Assembly: GCF_001602375.1 (NCBI RefSeq)
Contig: NZ_BCNY01000015.1
Location: forward strand, 62,001-126,000
Source: Methanoculleus horonobensis
GTDB taxonomy: Archaea; Halobacteriota; Methanomicrobia; Methanomicrobiales; Methanoculleaceae
Reading direction: 5' to 3'
DNA length: 64,000 bases
The notes beneath the pieces were generated by a model. The model saw only the letters and a list, made by a program, of their open reading frames with translations. It searched no databases and was not told the DNA's origin. This document shows positions 9,124-19,995 of this stretch, one piece after another (within the stretch, counting starts at the first letter, position 1; each line of letters begins with the position of its first letter). Both the position numbers and the translations under genes were made by a program.

Positions 9124-9133
9124 AGTATATAAC
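9124..9133 (-). promoter_or_regulatory. TATA box upstream of the CheY-like gene
   Basis: On the minus strand the sequence GTTATATACT lies in the 76-base gap between the kinase stop and the receiver start. It matches an archaeal TATA element and would place transcription start near 9100, giving a short leader with a ribosome site. Assigned by eye. Confidence 0.45.
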
Positions 9134-9145
9134 CCTGCGGATTTC

Positions 9146-11011
9146 TCACGCCGCGTCTACCGCCTCGAGGGTGAATATGATCGTCGAACCCCTCCGCTCC
9201 CCGGCGCTCTCGGCCCAGATCCGCCCTCCGTGCCGCTCCACGATCCGCCGGCAGATCGTGAGGCCGAGGCCCGGTGAGTCGAGGTCGTGCCGGGAGGCGT
9301 CGGCCTTGTAGAACTCGGCAAACGCCTTTTCGAGCTGCTCGCGGGTCATGCCGATCCCGGTATCCCTGACCGAGACGACCACGACCTCCTGCTCGCGGGC
9401 GGCATCGATGGTGATCGTCCCCTTCTCACCCTCCAGGTACTTGACGGCGTTGGCGATCAGGTTGTTGAAGACCTCCCCGAGAAGAACCCGGTCGGCCCTG
9501 ACGGTGGTTCCGGGGGGGATGTTGTTGTTGAGGGCGACGGCCTTCGTCTTGAAGAGAACGGCGTAGTTCCGGAGCGTGTTGTCGAGTTCCGTCTTCAGAT
9601 CGAGGGGTTCGAGATCGAGCTCGATGTAGAGGGAGTTCATCCGGGCGAGCTGCAGGGTCTTCTGGACGAGTTCCTTCATGTAGGTGACGTTGTGACCGAC
9701 GATCTCGAGGAGGCGCCGGAGATCCGGGTTCTGCTCCCGCTCTATGACCCTCGGCATGAGCGCGACCAGCGGGGTTAAGGGCGTCTTCAAGTCGTGCCCG
9801 AGCTGCGATATGAACTCGTCCTTCTGGGCGAGGAGTTTCTCCACGTCGGCGGTCCGCTCCCTGACCAGCGCATCGAGTTCCTGGTTGACGACGGAGAGCT
9901 GGCTCCGGAGCATCTCCAGTTCCCGGTTCTTCGCCTGGAGGTTCCCGGCAAACCCTTTGAGCGCCTCTTCCGCCTGCACCCGCTGGGTGATGTCGATCCC
10001 GAGCTGCAGCATCAGGGGCGCCCCGTCCGTATCGGTGAACGGGTAGGCGTGAACCTCGTAGGTCTTCCCGTTCGTATGATCCCACTCCCACTGCTGCGGG
10101 CTTCGGAGGGTGAAGACCATTCCCCCCTTGCAGGGGTTGCAGGGTCTCCGGGAGCCGCGCTGCACCTCGTAGCAGCGTCCTCCCTCCGGGTCGCCGAAGG
10201 TCTCCCGGAACGCCCTGTTGGCGAACCGGATGGTGTGATCCTCCCCCTGCAGGGTGACGTACGCAGGCAGGGTATCCAGGATCGAGAAGAGGCGGCGGCG
10301 TTCGGCGTTCAGGGCGGATTCCGCTTCCTTGTACCGGGTGATCTCCGAGACGCGGCAGGTGACGACGACGTCTTCGAGGCAGCGCCCCCAGAGGACGAGC
10401 CAGCGTATTCTGCCGTCCCTGCCGAGGAACCGCGTCTCGATGACTACGTTGCCCGCCCCCGGCTGCGCCTGCGCGAAGAACCGCTCGCGGTCGTCGGCAT
10501 ACGGCCAGATCTTCGATAGCGGCAGATTCTGGAGATCTCTCCTCGCGTAGCCGAGAAGTTCCGCGAAGTCCCGGTTCACGTCCACTATCGTTCCGTCCTC
10601 CCGGCTGAGAAGAAACGCGCCGCCGGGAGCCCGTTCCATGGTCTCCCGGTAGTGGATCAGTTCCCGGGTCGAGTAGCCCACGGTCGAGGCGAGCGACGCA
10701 AGGGCGACCATGGCGACGAAGGGGAGGAATATGCTCGGGTTGAGCGGGTAGGCGCGCCCTGCCGTGACACCGAGATAGGCGATCCCGAGCACGGTGGCGG
10801 CAACGATCCCTTTCTCGCGGTAGAGGTAGCCGACCGCGATTGCGGGGACGAAGAGAAGGGCCCAGAGGATGAGGTTGGTGCCGGGCGGCTCCACGAGAAG
10901 CGCGGCAAGGATTGCCGTCCCGAAAGCGCCGGCTACCAGGACTTTGCCGGGTTCACGGAGGTCGCCCTCCTGCAGGAACCGGAGGGGGCCCTCCGTCGTA
11001 CGAGATGCCAT
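9146..11011 (-). CDS. Membrane sensor histidine kinase with two PAS domains
   Basis: A 621-residue protein. Residues about 22-115 hold several membrane segments. PAS domains lie near 125-230 and 240-350; the second carries Cys at 280 and the pair C291/C294 (RPCNPC), a pattern seen in some archaeal PAS domains that could bind metal or act in redox sensing. The phosphoacceptor is His406 in SQLGHDLKTPL. The ATPase domain has the N box NNLIANAVKYL, the DTGIG box and the GLGLTICRRIVERHGG box. It is 29 bases downstream of a HEAT-protein gene and 76 bases upstream of the CheY-like gene. The signal is unknown. Confidence 0.92.
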   Translation of the reverse strand: MASRTTEGPLRFLQEGDLREPGKVLVAGAFGTAILAALLVEPPGTNLILWALLFVPAIAVGYLYREKGIVAATVLGIAYLGVTAGRAYPLNPSIFLPFVAMVALASLASTVGYSTRELIHYRETMERAPGGAFLLSREDGTIVDVNRDFAELLGYARRDLQNLPLSKIWPYADDRERFFAQAQPGAGNVVIETRFLGRDGRIRWLVLWGRCLEDVVVTCRVSEITRYKEAESALNAERRRLFSILDTLPAYVTLQGEDHTIRFANRAFRETFGDPEGGRCYEVQRGSRRPCNPCKGGMVFTLRSPQQWEWDHTNGKTYEVHAYPFTDTDGAPLMLQLGIDITQRVQAEEALKGFAGNLQAKNRELEMLRSQLSVVNQELDALVRERTADVEKLLAQKDEFISQLGHDLKTPLTPLVALMPRVIEREQNPDLRRLLEIVGHNVTYMKELVQKTLQLARMNSLYIELDLEPLDLKTELDNTLRNYAVLFKTKAVALNNNIPPGTTVRADRVLLGEVFNNLIANAVKYLEGEKGTITIDAAREQEVVVVSVRDTGIGMTREQLEKAFAEFYKADASRHDLDSPGLGLTICRRIVERHGGRIWAESAGERRGSTIIFTLEAVDAA

Positions 11012-11040
11012 CAGACCCTAGAGATCTGAAGGCGTCTCGA

Positions 11041-11568
11041 TCATTTATTGTTCGCGGATTGGCTTCTCGCTTCCAGCGCCTCGGTGAGCGGGCCGGCACC
11101 CGTCTCCCCCATCTTCCAGAGGAGGAGCGCGGCGCGCTCCTGTGTCTTCGCATCAGGGCTCTCCATCAGGCGGAGGAGCGGTCCGACCGCCGCCTCACCG
11201 ATCTTCGCCAGGGCCAGCGCGGCGAACGGCTGGAGGTCGGCATCGGCGTTCTCGATGACGGCGACAAGGGGTTCGACGGCGGGATCGCCGATCTCCGCGA
11301 GGGCCGCCGTGGCGTAGCGCCGGAAGTCGCGGTCGTCTACGGCACGCATCGCCATGAGGAGGGGATCGATCGCCGGCTCCCCGATCCACATCAGCGCACG
11401 GGCGGCATACCACCGAACGTCGTTGTTTTCGGCCTTCATCGTGCCGATAAGCGGTTCTACAGCCTCTTCCCCGCTCTCACCGAGCTCGGCGGCCGCCGCC
11501 CGGCGCGCCGCGAGAGGGCCGTCCCGGAGATCGGCGATCAGTTCCTCGATCCGGGTTCTGTCAGTCAT
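11041..11568 (-). CDS. HEAT-repeat (PBS-lyase type) protein
   Basis: A 175-residue protein made almost entirely of about five repeats of roughly 31 residues of the pattern DxxVRxxAAxALGxIGDPAVEPL. Such alpha-solenoids are protein-binding scaffolds and usually have no enzyme activity of their own. The ATG at 11568 was chosen; a GTG at 11583 is also in frame. It lies 26 bases after a membrane-anchored HEAT gene and 29 bases before a histidine kinase, all on the minus strand, so co-transcription is likely. Its partner is unknown. Confidence 0.8.
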   Translation of the reverse strand: MTDRTRIEELIADLRDGPLAARRAAAAELGESGEEAVEPLIGTMKAENNDVRWYAARALMWIGEPAIDPLLMAMRAVDDRDFRRYATAALAEIGDPAVEPLVAVIENADADLQPFAALALAKIGEAAVGPLLRLMESPDAKTQERAALLLWKMGETGAGPLTEALEARSQSANNK

Positions 11569-11594
11569 AGCGTTCAGGTGCACACTTGCTGTTG

Positions 11595-12797
11595 TTATGT
11601 CTTCCTGATGTTGCCGAGCGCCTCCCGGGCAGCCTCGCGCACCTCAGCCCGTTCGTCTTCGAGCGTCCGGATCAGGATGTCGGCCGAACTGCGATCCCCG
11701 ATCTCCCCGAGGGCGCGTACGGCTCCCGTCCGGACACGCAGGTTGTCGCCGTTCCGGAGCACGATGGCGAGCGCGGGGACGGCGGGCTTCCCGATGAGGC
11801 CGAGAGCGGCGACCGCTCCCCGCCGGAGGAGTTCGCTCTCTGTTCCGAGCGCCTCGATGAGGGAAGGGACGGCAGGCTCGCCGATATCCCCGAGAGCAGC
11901 GCAGGCCCGCTGCCGCACCTCCCCGTCCGGGTCGCGGAGCGCTTCGACGAGGATCGCAGTACTGCCCTCCCCGCCGATGCTCCCGAGCGCAATCGCCGCT
12001 CCCCGCCTGACGCGCTCGTTCCCGTCAGAGAGGCCGGCGACGACCTCCTCCCGGGCGGGCTCGCCGATCGCGCCGAGTGCGAGAGCCGCCCGGCTCCGGA
12101 CGTAGGAGTCCTCGTCGTCGAGCGCGCTCATCAGCGCCGGAATCGCCGCGGGATCGCCGATCTCCCCGAGAGCGACAGCGGCCATCCAGCGGACATCGAC
12201 GTTCTCGCTCTTGAGGCTCGCCGTGAGCGGCCCGACGGCCGGAGACCCCAGTCTTCCGAGTGCCTCCGCCGCCTTCCACCGGACGCCGACCTCCGGATCC
12301 GCGAGGAGTGCGGCGAGCGGTTCGACCGCTGCGGGGTCGCCCCCGTTGCCGAGGCACCCGGCCGCCTGGTAACGGGTGTCGGGGTCGCGGCTCGATAGCC
12401 GGGAGATCAGCCGTCTCGTGTTCCGGTCGCACGCGGTTCCGCCGGTCTCATCGATACGGAAGTGGAGACCGCCGGCACGCCTGCCCGCCATCTCGAAGAG
12501 GTAGCCGAGGAGGTATGCGGCGACGACGAAGGCGGCCGCATTCACCAGGATGCCGGTGCCCGGGGTTCCGTAGAGGATGCTCCCGACGGTGACGTGAACC
12601 ATGGCGAGCAGAACCCCGACGATGATCGCACGCCGCCGGTACCAGAACGCAGCGAGGATGAGCACCAGGTAGAAGAGGTGGGTATACGCGATCGTGCCGA
12701 AGGCGAGATCCAGGAGAACGGCAAGTGCCGTGACGAGGACGATGACTGCAGGCCTGCCCCATGCCTCTGCACTCTTCGACGAACCTGCAGGACTCAT
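11595..12797 (-). CDS. Membrane-anchored HEAT-repeat protein
   Basis: A 400-residue protein. Residues about 15-105 form three or four membrane segments. The rest is about eight HEAT repeats of the DxxVRxxAAxALGxIGxPA type. The membrane part aligns without gaps with the N-terminus of the histidine kinase at 60.8 kb: His40 followed by LFY, a Trp near 52 and an Arg near 55-56 recur in the same order. It therefore looks like a kinase-type membrane sensor fused to a solenoid in place of a kinase core. It is first in the HEAT/HEAT/kinase run. The function is inferred from architecture only. Confidence 0.8.
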   Translation of the reverse strand: MSPAGSSKSAEAWGRPAVIVLVTALAVLLDLAFGTIAYTHLFYLVLILAAFWYRRRAIIVGVLLAMVHVTVGSILYGTPGTGILVNAAAFVVAAYLLGYLFEMAGRRAGGLHFRIDETGGTACDRNTRRLISRLSSRDPDTRYQAAGCLGNGGDPAAVEPLAALLADPEVGVRWKAAEALGRLGSPAVGPLTASLKSENVDVRWMAAVALGEIGDPAAIPALMSALDDEDSYVRSRAALALGAIGEPAREEVVAGLSDGNERVRRGAAIALGSIGGEGSTAILVEALRDPDGEVRQRACAALGDIGEPAVPSLIEALGTESELLRRGAVAALGLIGKPAVPALAIVLRNGDNLRVRTGAVRALGEIGDRSSADILIRTLEDERAEVREAAREALGNIRKT

Positions 12798-12854
12798 CTT
12801 TAAGAGGTGGTGCGGGCCGCACCCATAAAGAGTTTATGCGGTGCGGCTTCCGCC

Positions 12855-13409
12855 TCACCGCTGCCCTGCAGCCGCAGCCCGGGTCTCCTGGCCCGGGGCC
12901 TCCTTGAGTTTCGCGAGCGATGCTTTGATGAACGCGGGAATGTCGTCCGGCTGCCTGCTCGAGACGATGTTGCCGTCGACGACCACCTCCCGGTCGACGT
13001 ACTCCGCACCGGCGTTCCTGATATCCTGCGCGACGGACTTCCAGCCGGCAATCTTCCGGCCGCGGAGCACCTGCGCGGTGATCATGAGCTGGGGCGCGTG
13101 GCATATGGAGAGAACCGGTTTCCCGCTCTCGACGAAGCGGCGCACGAACTCGACGGGCACATCGTGGGCCCGGAGTTTGTCGGGCGAGTAGCCGCCCGGT
13201 ATGAAGAGCGCGTCGAAGTCGTCCGGTGACGCGTCCGATACGCTCCGGTCGATCGTGACCGGTGTTTTATCCGCCTTCCCGTGCACGGTCTCCCCCGCGG
13301 AGAGGCCGACGTGGACGATATCGTGGCCAGCCTCCCGGAACGCCCCGGCAGGCTCCGTGTACTCGACATCCTCGAACATATCCGTGATCAGGACTGCTAT
13401 TCTGCTCAT
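12855..13409 (-). CDS. DJ-1/PfpI family protein
   Basis: A 184-residue protein of the DJ-1/PfpI superfamily. The nucleophile elbow is ICHAPQ, with the reactive Cys followed by His, and an upstream acidic residue is in the FEDVEYTEP segment. GRKIAGWKSVAQDI and the GNIVSSRQPDDIPAF closing motif are typical of the PfpI branch. Members act as deglycases, chaperones or proteases under stress; which applies cannot be read from the sequence. A GGGGAGAA ribosome site precedes the ATG, and a TATA box (GATTATAACC) lies about 60 bases upstream. It is 57 bases before the membrane HEAT gene on the same strand. Confidence 0.88.
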   Translation of the reverse strand: MSRIAVLITDMFEDVEYTEPAGAFREAGHDIVHVGLSAGETVHGKADKTPVTIDRSVSDASPDDFDALFIPGGYSPDKLRAHDVPVEFVRRFVESGKPVLSICHAPQLMITAQVLRGRKIAGWKSVAQDIRNAGAEYVDREVVVDGNIVSSRQPDDIPAFIKASLAKLKEAPGQETRAAAAGQR

Positions 13410-13527
13410 CGTCGTTTCTCCCCGGACCGGTCGCCCGGCCCGGCACCGGATCGGTTCGGCCGAAGGTTATAATCCTGCCGGAGGTCCGGCAGACCCGGGG
13501 ATATCCGGCCGCCGGGGTGACCTCTAT

Positions 13528-13538
13528 ACTATTTATAG
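13528..13538 (+). promoter_or_regulatory. TATA box of the P-type ATPase gene
   Basis: ACTATTTATAG lies 48 bases before the chosen GTG start. Because it falls inside the longer open frame that begins at 13517, it argues that translation begins downstream of it. Confidence 0.5.
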
Positions 13539-13585
13539 CCCGGCGCAGAACCGGGAAGATATGCCCGTGCCGACAGGAGAACCCG

Positions 13586-16297
<2,712 letters not shown>

Positions 16298-16512
16298 ACC
16301 CGGCGTGGCAGATCGCCGCCGCCCCGTTTCCCGGGTGCAGGAGACTGCACCGGCGTTCTCCCCACAGCAGTGTTGACCGGCACGATTATGGGAGGAGCAT
16401 GCACACCTGAATCCTGAAGTTCGTTCTTTTCGGAGAGTCCCATGGCATATCGTCAATCTCTCGTTGCATACCCCGCCGTCCGCAGCCCCAACCCTCGCCG
16501 GGGTGGGAACGC

Positions 16513-17793
16513 GTGATCGGCCCGGAACTGATCGCCGTCGCGGTCTTCCTCTTCACCTACGCGCTGATCATCGACGAGCGGATCCACCGTGCTGTGGCGG
16601 CGATGTTCGGCGCTTCCGTCATCGTCTTCCTCCACATCGTCCCGTGGGAGAAGATCCCGGAGTACATCGACCTCGGCACCATCTTCCTCCTGATGGGGAT
16701 GATGATCATCGTCAACACCGCCCGCGGCAGCGGCCTCTTCGAGTTCATCGCCATCAAGACGGCGAAACTCGCGAACGGGAGCCCGATGCGGGTGCTGCTT
16801 CTCTTCTCGCTCGTGACGGCCGTGACGAGCGCGTTTCTCGACAACGTCACCACGGTCCTCCTCCTCACTCCGATGCTCCTCTACATCGCGAACGTGATGC
16901 GGATAACCCCCCTGCCCTTCCTCATCGCCGAGATATTCGCCTCCAACATCGGCGGGGCGGCGACGCTCATCGGCGACCCCCCGAACATCATGATCGGCTC
17001 GGCCGCCGGCCTGACGTTCAACGAGTTCATCATCAACCTCGGCCCGATCATGGTCGTCGACCTCGTCGTCGTCCTGGGGATGCTCGCCCTCATCTACAGA
17101 AAAGTCCTCCACGTCTCGCCCGATGAGCGAGCGGGGATCGAGAAGACGTTTGCGGACTTGAACGAGCGGGAGGCTATCCGTGACGTCTCGCTCTTCAAAA
17201 AATCGGTCGCCGTCATCGCGCTCGTCATCGGGATGTTCTTCGTCCACGACCTGCTCGGGCTGGAACCCGCTCTCGTCGCCCTGATCGGCGCATCGATCCT
17301 CCTCTTCTGGAGCAGGCAGCCGCCGGAGGAGATCTTCGAGAAGATCGAGTGGCCGGCGCTCTTCTTCTTCGGCGGGCTCTTCGTCGTCGTCGGCGCCCTC
17401 GTCGAGACCGGGACGATCGCGACCGTCGCGGAGTTCGTCGTCGAGAACGTCCACTCGGAGGGAGAGGCCATCATGATCATCGCCTGGTTCGCGGCGATCG
17501 CTTCGGCGGTCGTGGACAACATCCCGCTCACCGCCACCCTGATCCCCCTGATCCAGGATATGGGCCTCTCGATGGACACTTACCCGCTCTGGTGGGCGCT
17601 CTCGCTCGGCGCGTGTCTCGGCGGGAACGGCACGGCTATCGGGGCTTCGGCGAACGTCGTCGTGCTCGGGATCGCGGCACGGAACAACCTCTCCATCTCG
17701 TTTCTGGAGTTCCTGAAGGTAGGGATGCTCGTGCTCTTCGTCACGGTCGGGATCGGCAGCGCCATCCTCTATCTCAACTTCGCCGTCCTGTAG
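16513..17793 (+). CDS. ArsB/NhaD-type ion transporter permease
   Basis: A 426-residue protein with 10-12 hydrophobic segments over its whole length. The duplicated motifs DNVTTVLLLTP and DNIPLTATLIP, and the glycine-rich GGAATLIGDPPNIMIG and GGNGTAIGASANVVV segments, are hallmarks of the IT superfamily (ArsB/NhaD/CitMHS). NhaD-like sodium/proton antiport or oxyanion transport are both possible; no arsR or arsC neighbour favours arsenite export. It starts with GTG and lies 215 bases after the P-type ATPase on the same strand. That spacer shows nothing I can call. Confidence 0.87.
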   Translation: MIGPELIAVAVFLFTYALIIDERIHRAVAAMFGASVIVFLHIVPWEKIPEYIDLGTIFLLMGMMIIVNTARGSGLFEFIAIKTAKLANGSPMRVLLLFSLVTAVTSAFLDNVTTVLLLTPMLLYIANVMRITPLPFLIAEIFASNIGGAATLIGDPPNIMIGSAAGLTFNEFIINLGPIMVVDLVVVLGMLALIYRKVLHVSPDERAGIEKTFADLNEREAIRDVSLFKKSVAVIALVIGMFFVHDLLGLEPALVALIGASILLFWSRQPPEEIFEKIEWPALFFFGGLFVVVGALVETGTIATVAEFVVENVHSEGEAIMIIAWFAAIASAVVDNIPLTATLIPLIQDMGLSMDTYPLWWALSLGACLGGNGTAIGASANVVVLGIAARNNLSISFLEFLKVGMLVLFVTVGIGSAILYLNFAVL

Positions 17794-17800
17794 GCCGGTG

Positions 17801-18055
17801 CTACCGGGCGGCCTCGATCTCCCGGAGCCGGCCGACCACCCACCGGTGCGCGGTCGCGGCCGCCTCCCTGACCGAGGCGCTCGGGTCCTCGTCCCTCACC
17901 TTCGCGAGCGGTTCCTGCGCCTTCGGGTCGGCGAGAGTCCCGAGCGAGAGGGCTGCCTGCGACCGGACGAACTCGTCCGGGTCGGCGAGCGCCCGGATCA
18001 ACCCGTCGACGTCCCGGGCATCCCGCATGGTATCGACCTCATCGATTGTCGGCAT
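17801..18055 (-). CDS. Small HEAT-repeat protein
   Basis: An 84-residue protein with about two HEAT repeats (DPDEFVRSQAALSLGTLADP and a degenerate second). It opens with the segment VDTMRDARDVDGLIRAL, which recurs in the next gene as IDTMRRHRDIDGLVAAL, so the two are tandem paralogs. Its end converges on the permease gene with a 7-base gap. Too short to form a complete solenoid, it may oligomerise or cap a partner. Function unknown. Confidence 0.7.
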   Translation of the reverse strand: MPTIDEVDTMRDARDVDGLIRALADPDEFVRSQAALSLGTLADPKAQEPLAKVRDEDPSASVREAAATAHRWVVGRLREIEAAR

Positions 18056-18116
18056 AGCAGTCTCCTGGTCGTTTCGCGTAGACGTCGCGGGGATATATAT
18101 GCCTTACCGGGTGCGG

Positions 18117-18389
18117 CTACGACTCGCGGGGCATCCGCTCCGCCGACTTCCTGTCCGCGAGCCTCCCCACCACCCGGGCGTGCGCGAACGAAGCGGCCCG
18201 CCGGACGCCCGCATCGGAGTCCGAGAACTTCAATCGCTCGAGCGGCTCAAGCGCCCGTTCGTCGCCGACGGAGCCGAGGGCATCGACGGCGGTCAGCCGC
18301 ACGATCTCTTCGGGCTCGAAAAGTGCTGCAACCAGGCCGTCGATGTCCCGGTGCCTTCGCATGGTGTCGATATCAATTCTCTGTCTCAT
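18117..18389 (-). CDS. Small HEAT-repeat protein, paralog of the preceding gene
   Basis: A 90-residue protein using the ATG at 18389, which follows GGGGA. An upstream in-frame ATG at 18419 has no such site. It has the same layout as the neighbour: a DTMRRHRDIDGLVAAL opening, one clear HEAT repeat (EEIVRLTAVDALGSVGDERA), one weak repeat and a shared VVGRL segment near the end. The spacer of about 60 bases between the two genes includes a possible TATA element, so they may be transcribed separately. Function unknown. Confidence 0.68.
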   Translation of the reverse strand: MRQRIDIDTMRRHRDIDGLVAALFEPEEIVRLTAVDALGSVGDERALEPLERLKFSDSDAGVRRAASFAHARVVGRLADRKSAERMPRES

Positions 18390-18558
18390 GTGGCTTCCCC
18401 GTTCGGCCGATAAGCGCATCTATGCTTTTTGGGGGATATGAACGTTCCTGCGACGGCACGGTTTGGGTGAGCGGTAACGGCGGGATGAGGATAGAGCGTT
18501 ACCCGGGTTTTCGGCGAACGGAGGTGCCGGGTGCTCCCGCCGCATAAGAAAAAAGAGT

Positions 18559-19887
18559 TCAGTAGGTCGCCAGGTACCGGTCGATCTCCCAGGGGTGAAC
18601 CGTCGTCCGGTAGGCGTCCCACTCGGCTTCGGCAACGCTCGTGAGCGCATCGACGACGTGGGGGCCGAGCGCGTTGCAGATGAGGTCGTCGGCAAGCAGC
18701 GCCCGGTGGGCCTCGTGGAGGTCTCCGGGCAGGGTCGCGATCCCGTTCTGGCCGCGCTCGGTGGACGTCATGTGGAAGATATTCTTGTGAACATCGGTCG
18801 GGGGCTCGATCTCGCTCCGGACTCCGTCCATCCCGGCGGCGAGCATCGCCGTGAAGGCGAGGTAGGGGTTGCAGGTCGGGTCGGGGCTGCGGAACTCGAC
18901 CCGGGTGCTGTTGCCGCGGGGCGCCGGAACCCGCACCAGCGCCGAGCGGTTGCTCGCGCTCCAGCTGATGTAGCAGGGCGCCTCGTAGCCGGGGACGAGC
19001 CGTTTGTAGGAGTTGATCGTCGGGTTCGCGATCCGGGTGATGGCCGGCGCGTGTTTGAGCAGCCCGCCGATGAAGTGCATGCAGGTCTTCGAGAGCTGCA
19101 GCGGCGCATCCGGGTCGTAGAAGGCGTTCACCCCGTCCTTTGCGAGCGAACAGTTCACGTGCATCCCGCTCCCGTTGATGCCGTGGATCGGCTTCGCCAT
19201 GAAGGACGCGTGCAGCCCGCGCATCAGCGCCATCGTCTTGACCGCGAACTTGAAGGTGATGACGTTATCCGCGGTATGGAGCGCGTCGCTGTACTTGAAG
19301 TCGATCTCGTGCTGGCTCTCGGCGACCTCGTGATGGGAGGCCTCGATATCGAACCCCATCTCGGTGAGCGTGAGGATCGCCTCGCGCCGGAGGTCCTCCG
19401 CGAGATCGGTCGGCGCCAGGTCGAAGTAGCCACCGGCGTCCTGGAACTCGGTGGTCGGCCGGCCGTCGAGCATCTTGAAGAGGAAGAACTCCAGTTCCGG
19501 GCCGGTGTTGAAGACGTAGCCGTCCTTCACCGCGTCCTCCATCGCCCGCCGGAGCACGGAGCGCGGGTCGCCCTCGAACGGCGTGCCGTCCGGCTTACAG
19601 ACGTCGCAGATGAACCGGGCGACGCTCTTATCCCGGGGGCGCCATGGGAGGAGGGTGTAGGTCGAGAGGTCGGGCTTGAGCACCATATCGGACTCTTCGA
19701 TCCGGACGAAACCCTCGATTGACGACCCGTCGAACCCGATGCCGTCGGTCAGCGCCTTCCCGACCTGCTTCGCCGGGATGGAGACGTTCTTGGGCATGCC
19801 CAGGAGATCGGTGAACTGCAGCCGGAGGAACCGGACGTTGTCCTGTTCAATGCGCTCGAGCATCGCTGAGATGTTGTCGGCACTCAT
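18559..19887 (-). CDS. glnA: Glutamine synthetase, type I
   Basis: A 442-residue GSI subunit, which would form a dodecamer converting glutamate, ammonia and ATP to glutamine. Visible signatures are DGSSIEGF near the N-terminus, the metal and substrate segments GPELEFFLF and NGSGMHVNCSL, and the RVPAPRGNSTRVEFRSPDPTCNPY block. The NLYDLP adenylylation segment of bacterial GSI-beta is absent, so the enzyme is the GSI-alpha type, not controlled by adenylylation. A double NrpR-type operator starts two bases before the start codon, so repression under nitrogen sufficiency is likely. Confidence 0.96.
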   Translation of the reverse strand: MSADNISAMLERIEQDNVRFLRLQFTDLLGMPKNVSIPAKQVGKALTDGIGFDGSSIEGFVRIEESDMVLKPDLSTYTLLPWRPRDKSVARFICDVCKPDGTPFEGDPRSVLRRAMEDAVKDGYVFNTGPELEFFLFKMLDGRPTTEFQDAGGYFDLAPTDLAEDLRREAILTLTEMGFDIEASHHEVAESQHEIDFKYSDALHTADNVITFKFAVKTMALMRGLHASFMAKPIHGINGSGMHVNCSLAKDGVNAFYDPDAPLQLSKTCMHFIGGLLKHAPAITRIANPTINSYKRLVPGYEAPCYISWSASNRSALVRVPAPRGNSTRVEFRSPDPTCNPYLAFTAMLAAGMDGVRSEIEPPTDVHKNIFHMTSTERGQNGIATLPGDLHEAHRALLADDLICNALGPHVVDALTSVAEAEWDAYRTTVHPWEIDRYLATY

Positions 19888-19889
19888 AT

Positions 19890-19907
19890 GGAAGGAAACT
19901 TCCTTCC
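19890..19907. promoter_or_regulatory. Two overlapping NrpR-type operators (GGAA-N6-TTCC)
   Basis: GGAAGGAAACTTCCTTCC contains two overlapping matches to the methanogen nitrogen operator GGAA-N6-TTCC: 19890-19903 and 19894-19907, offset by four bases. It lies between the TATA element and the glnA start codon, the position used for NrpR repression in Methanococcus. It could also affect the divergent glutamate synthase genes. Confidence 0.75.
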
Positions 19908-19910
19908 GAT

Positions 19911-19921
19911 ATTATATATAC
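19911..19921. promoter_or_regulatory. Near-symmetric TATA element between glnA and glutamate synthase
   Basis: ATTATATATAC reads as a TATA box on both strands. On the minus strand it would place the glnA start site at the NrpR operators. On the plus strand it would start the glutamate synthase transcript near 19945, giving a leader of about 50 bases. Confidence 0.5.
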
Positions 19922-19995
19922 TTGACGGATCTAGATCTATCAGAGCGTTCCCCGACCACCCGGCGGTGGAGGGGGGCGGGTCGACCGTGATGATT

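Noticed and set aside
13517-13585. P-type ATPase start at GTG 13517
   Set aside because: The TATA box lies within this stretch, and the GTG at 13586 has a well-placed AGGAGA.
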